Of a stretch of DNA of 64,000 nt, positions 63,284-64,000 are shown piece by piece (positions within the stretch are counted from its first letter, which is position 1; every line of letters begins with the position of its first letter). The DNA is taken from contig NZ_JACXWX010000010.1 in NCBI RefSeq assembly GCF_014764505.1, positions 24,001-88,000 on the forward strand, written 5' to 3'. The position numbers were made by a program, and so were the translations under genes. The notes under the pieces are model-generated. The model was not told where the DNA came from. It saw only the letters and a program-made list of their open reading frames with translations, and made no database searches. The DNA comes from Phormidium tenue FACHB-886. GTDB taxonomy: Bacteria > Cyanobacteriota > Cyanobacteriia > Elainellales > Elainellaceae.

Positions 63284-64000
63284 GTGTCTACTGTCTCCCT
63301 CGATCTACAAGTGCAACAAACTGCCGATCGCCTCGATCGCTTTCTGGCAGAGCAACTGCCTGACCTCTCCCGATCGCGTATCCAAAAGCTGATCGAGCAA
63401 GGGCAGGTGTGGGTGAATGGGCAGGTTTGCACCTCAAAAAAAGCAGGCGTGGCGGTGGGCGATCGGGTTTCACTGGCAGTTCCGGAAGCAGCTCCGCTCG
63501 ATTTGCAGCCAGAAGAAATTCCACTAGATATCCTCTACGAAGACGATCAGCTGATCATTCTCAACAAGCCTGCCGGACTGGTGGTTCATCCCGCACCCGG
63601 GCATGCGGGCGGCACCTTGGTCAATGCGCTCCTCGCGCACTGTAGCGGCAGGCTGGCGGGGATTGGTGGCGTTCAGCGTCCCGGTATCGTGCATCGGTTA
63701 GACAAAGATACGAGCGGCGCGATCGCCATCGCCAAAACCGACGCCGCTCACCACAATCTGCAAGCTCAATTCAAAGCTAAAACGGCCCGCCGCGAATATC
63801 TAGCCGTCATCTACGGAGCGCCCGCCGCTCAGGAAGGCAGGATCGACGCGCCCATTGGTCGGCATCCGATCGACCGCAAAAAAATGGCGATCGTGCCCCC
63901 CGAGAAAGGCGGCAGACCCGCCGTCACCCACTGGTTTGTCGAAGAACGCTTGGGCAACTTCACGTTGATGCGCTTTCAGCTAGAAACCGGACGAACTCAC
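63284..64000 (+). CDS. RluD-type pseudouridine synthase (3' part beyond the window)
   Basis: The frame starts at GTG 63284, after an in-frame stop at 63254, and runs to the window edge (239 codons). An S4 RNA-binding domain (about 12-65, ADRLDRFLAEQLPDLSRSRIQKL) is followed by the catalytic domain. LYEDDQLIILNKPAGLVVHP and the active-site HRLDKDTSGAIAIAK with the catalytic Asp are clear, and the frame ends in ETGRTH. RluD-type enzymes make pseudouridines in 23S rRNA; RluA/C/D cannot be told apart for certain. Confidence 0.93.
   Translation, partial: MSTVSLDLQVQQTADRLDRFLAEQLPDLSRSRIQKLIEQGQVWVNGQVCTSKKAGVAVGDRVSLAVPEAAPLDLQPEEIPLDILYEDDQLIILNKPAGLVVHPAPGHAGGTLVNALLAHCSGRLAGIGGVQRPGIVHRLDKDTSGAIAIAKTDAAHHNLQAQFKAKTARREYLAVIYGAPAAQEGRIDAPIGRHPIDRKKMAIVPPEKGGRPAVTHWFVEERLGNFTLMRFQLETGRTH

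Overview
The window comes from the chromosome of a cyanobacterium. The signs are a phycobilisome core subunit (ApcF), two GUN4-domain proteins, NtcA-type promoter sites ahead of glnA and amt, small cyanobacteria-specific proteins (DUF6679-like, DUF3285-like), a cyanobacterial RNase HI with a C-terminal extension, and very many GCGATCGC/CGATCG (HIP1-like) octamers. The genus cannot be fixed from the sequence; a Leptolyngbya-like filamentous type is only a guess. I saw no rRNA, tRNA, CRISPR array or intact insertion sequence.

Layout. 1-1.9 kb: a CHAT-protease/GUN4 fusion between two small unrecognised proteins. 2-6.6 kb (minus): a complete two-gene glucose phosphotransferase system (PtsG-type EIICB plus an EIIA-HPr-EI fusion), unusual in cyanobacteria. 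7.3-11 kb (minus): a signalling block with a REC-histidine kinase hybrid, a HisKA-EAL protein, a nucleotidyltransferase overlapping the kinase, and a lone receiver. 11.7-16.7 kb: SIMPL protein, TldD, IspH and an SGNH hydrolase. 17-21 kb: ammonium transporter and two small cyanobacterial proteins, with long spacers. 21-27.3 kb: creatininase-type amidohydrolase, DprA, a thioredoxin-fold/2OG-Fe(II) oxygenase fusion, TauE/SafE exporter, peptide deformylase, MobA and a membrane protein. 27.5-37.3 kb: DUF4394 protein, exported GUN4 protein, GyrB, MiaA, AckA, RNase HI and DnaA.

37.4-44.9 kb (minus) holds the most novel region: six overlapping or abutting genes encoding a UbiA prenyltransferase, a dikinase with rifampin-phosphotransferase-like architecture, a BtaA-like (DUF3419) aminocarboxypropyl transferase, a phytol/dolichol-kinase-type membrane protein, a YjbQ protein and a GNAT-like protein. 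The combination suggests an uncharacterised prenyl-lipid or lipid-headgroup pathway.

45-52 kb: PhoX with an upstream Pho-box-like triple repeat, ATP sulfurylase, small membrane or secreted proteins, and an AAA+ ATPase resembling those of contractile injection systems. 52.2-56.6 kb (plus): prfB with a programmed +1 frameshift, a DUF3285-like protein, YbeY, DgkA, TrpG/PabA and a Tat-exported beta-lactamase-fold protein. 56.7-64 kb: two tandem Ca2+/H+ antiporters, GlnA with an NtcA promoter, ApcF, a GT9 glycosyltransferase and the start of an RluD-type pseudouridine synthase.

Working links: amt and glnA share the same arrangement of NtcA half-sites (ammonium uptake and assimilation); PTS and AckA fit sugar use and overflow or fermentative metabolism; PhoX with its Pho box fits phosphate scavenging. 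Short tandem duplications of 8-17 bp recur in many spacers.
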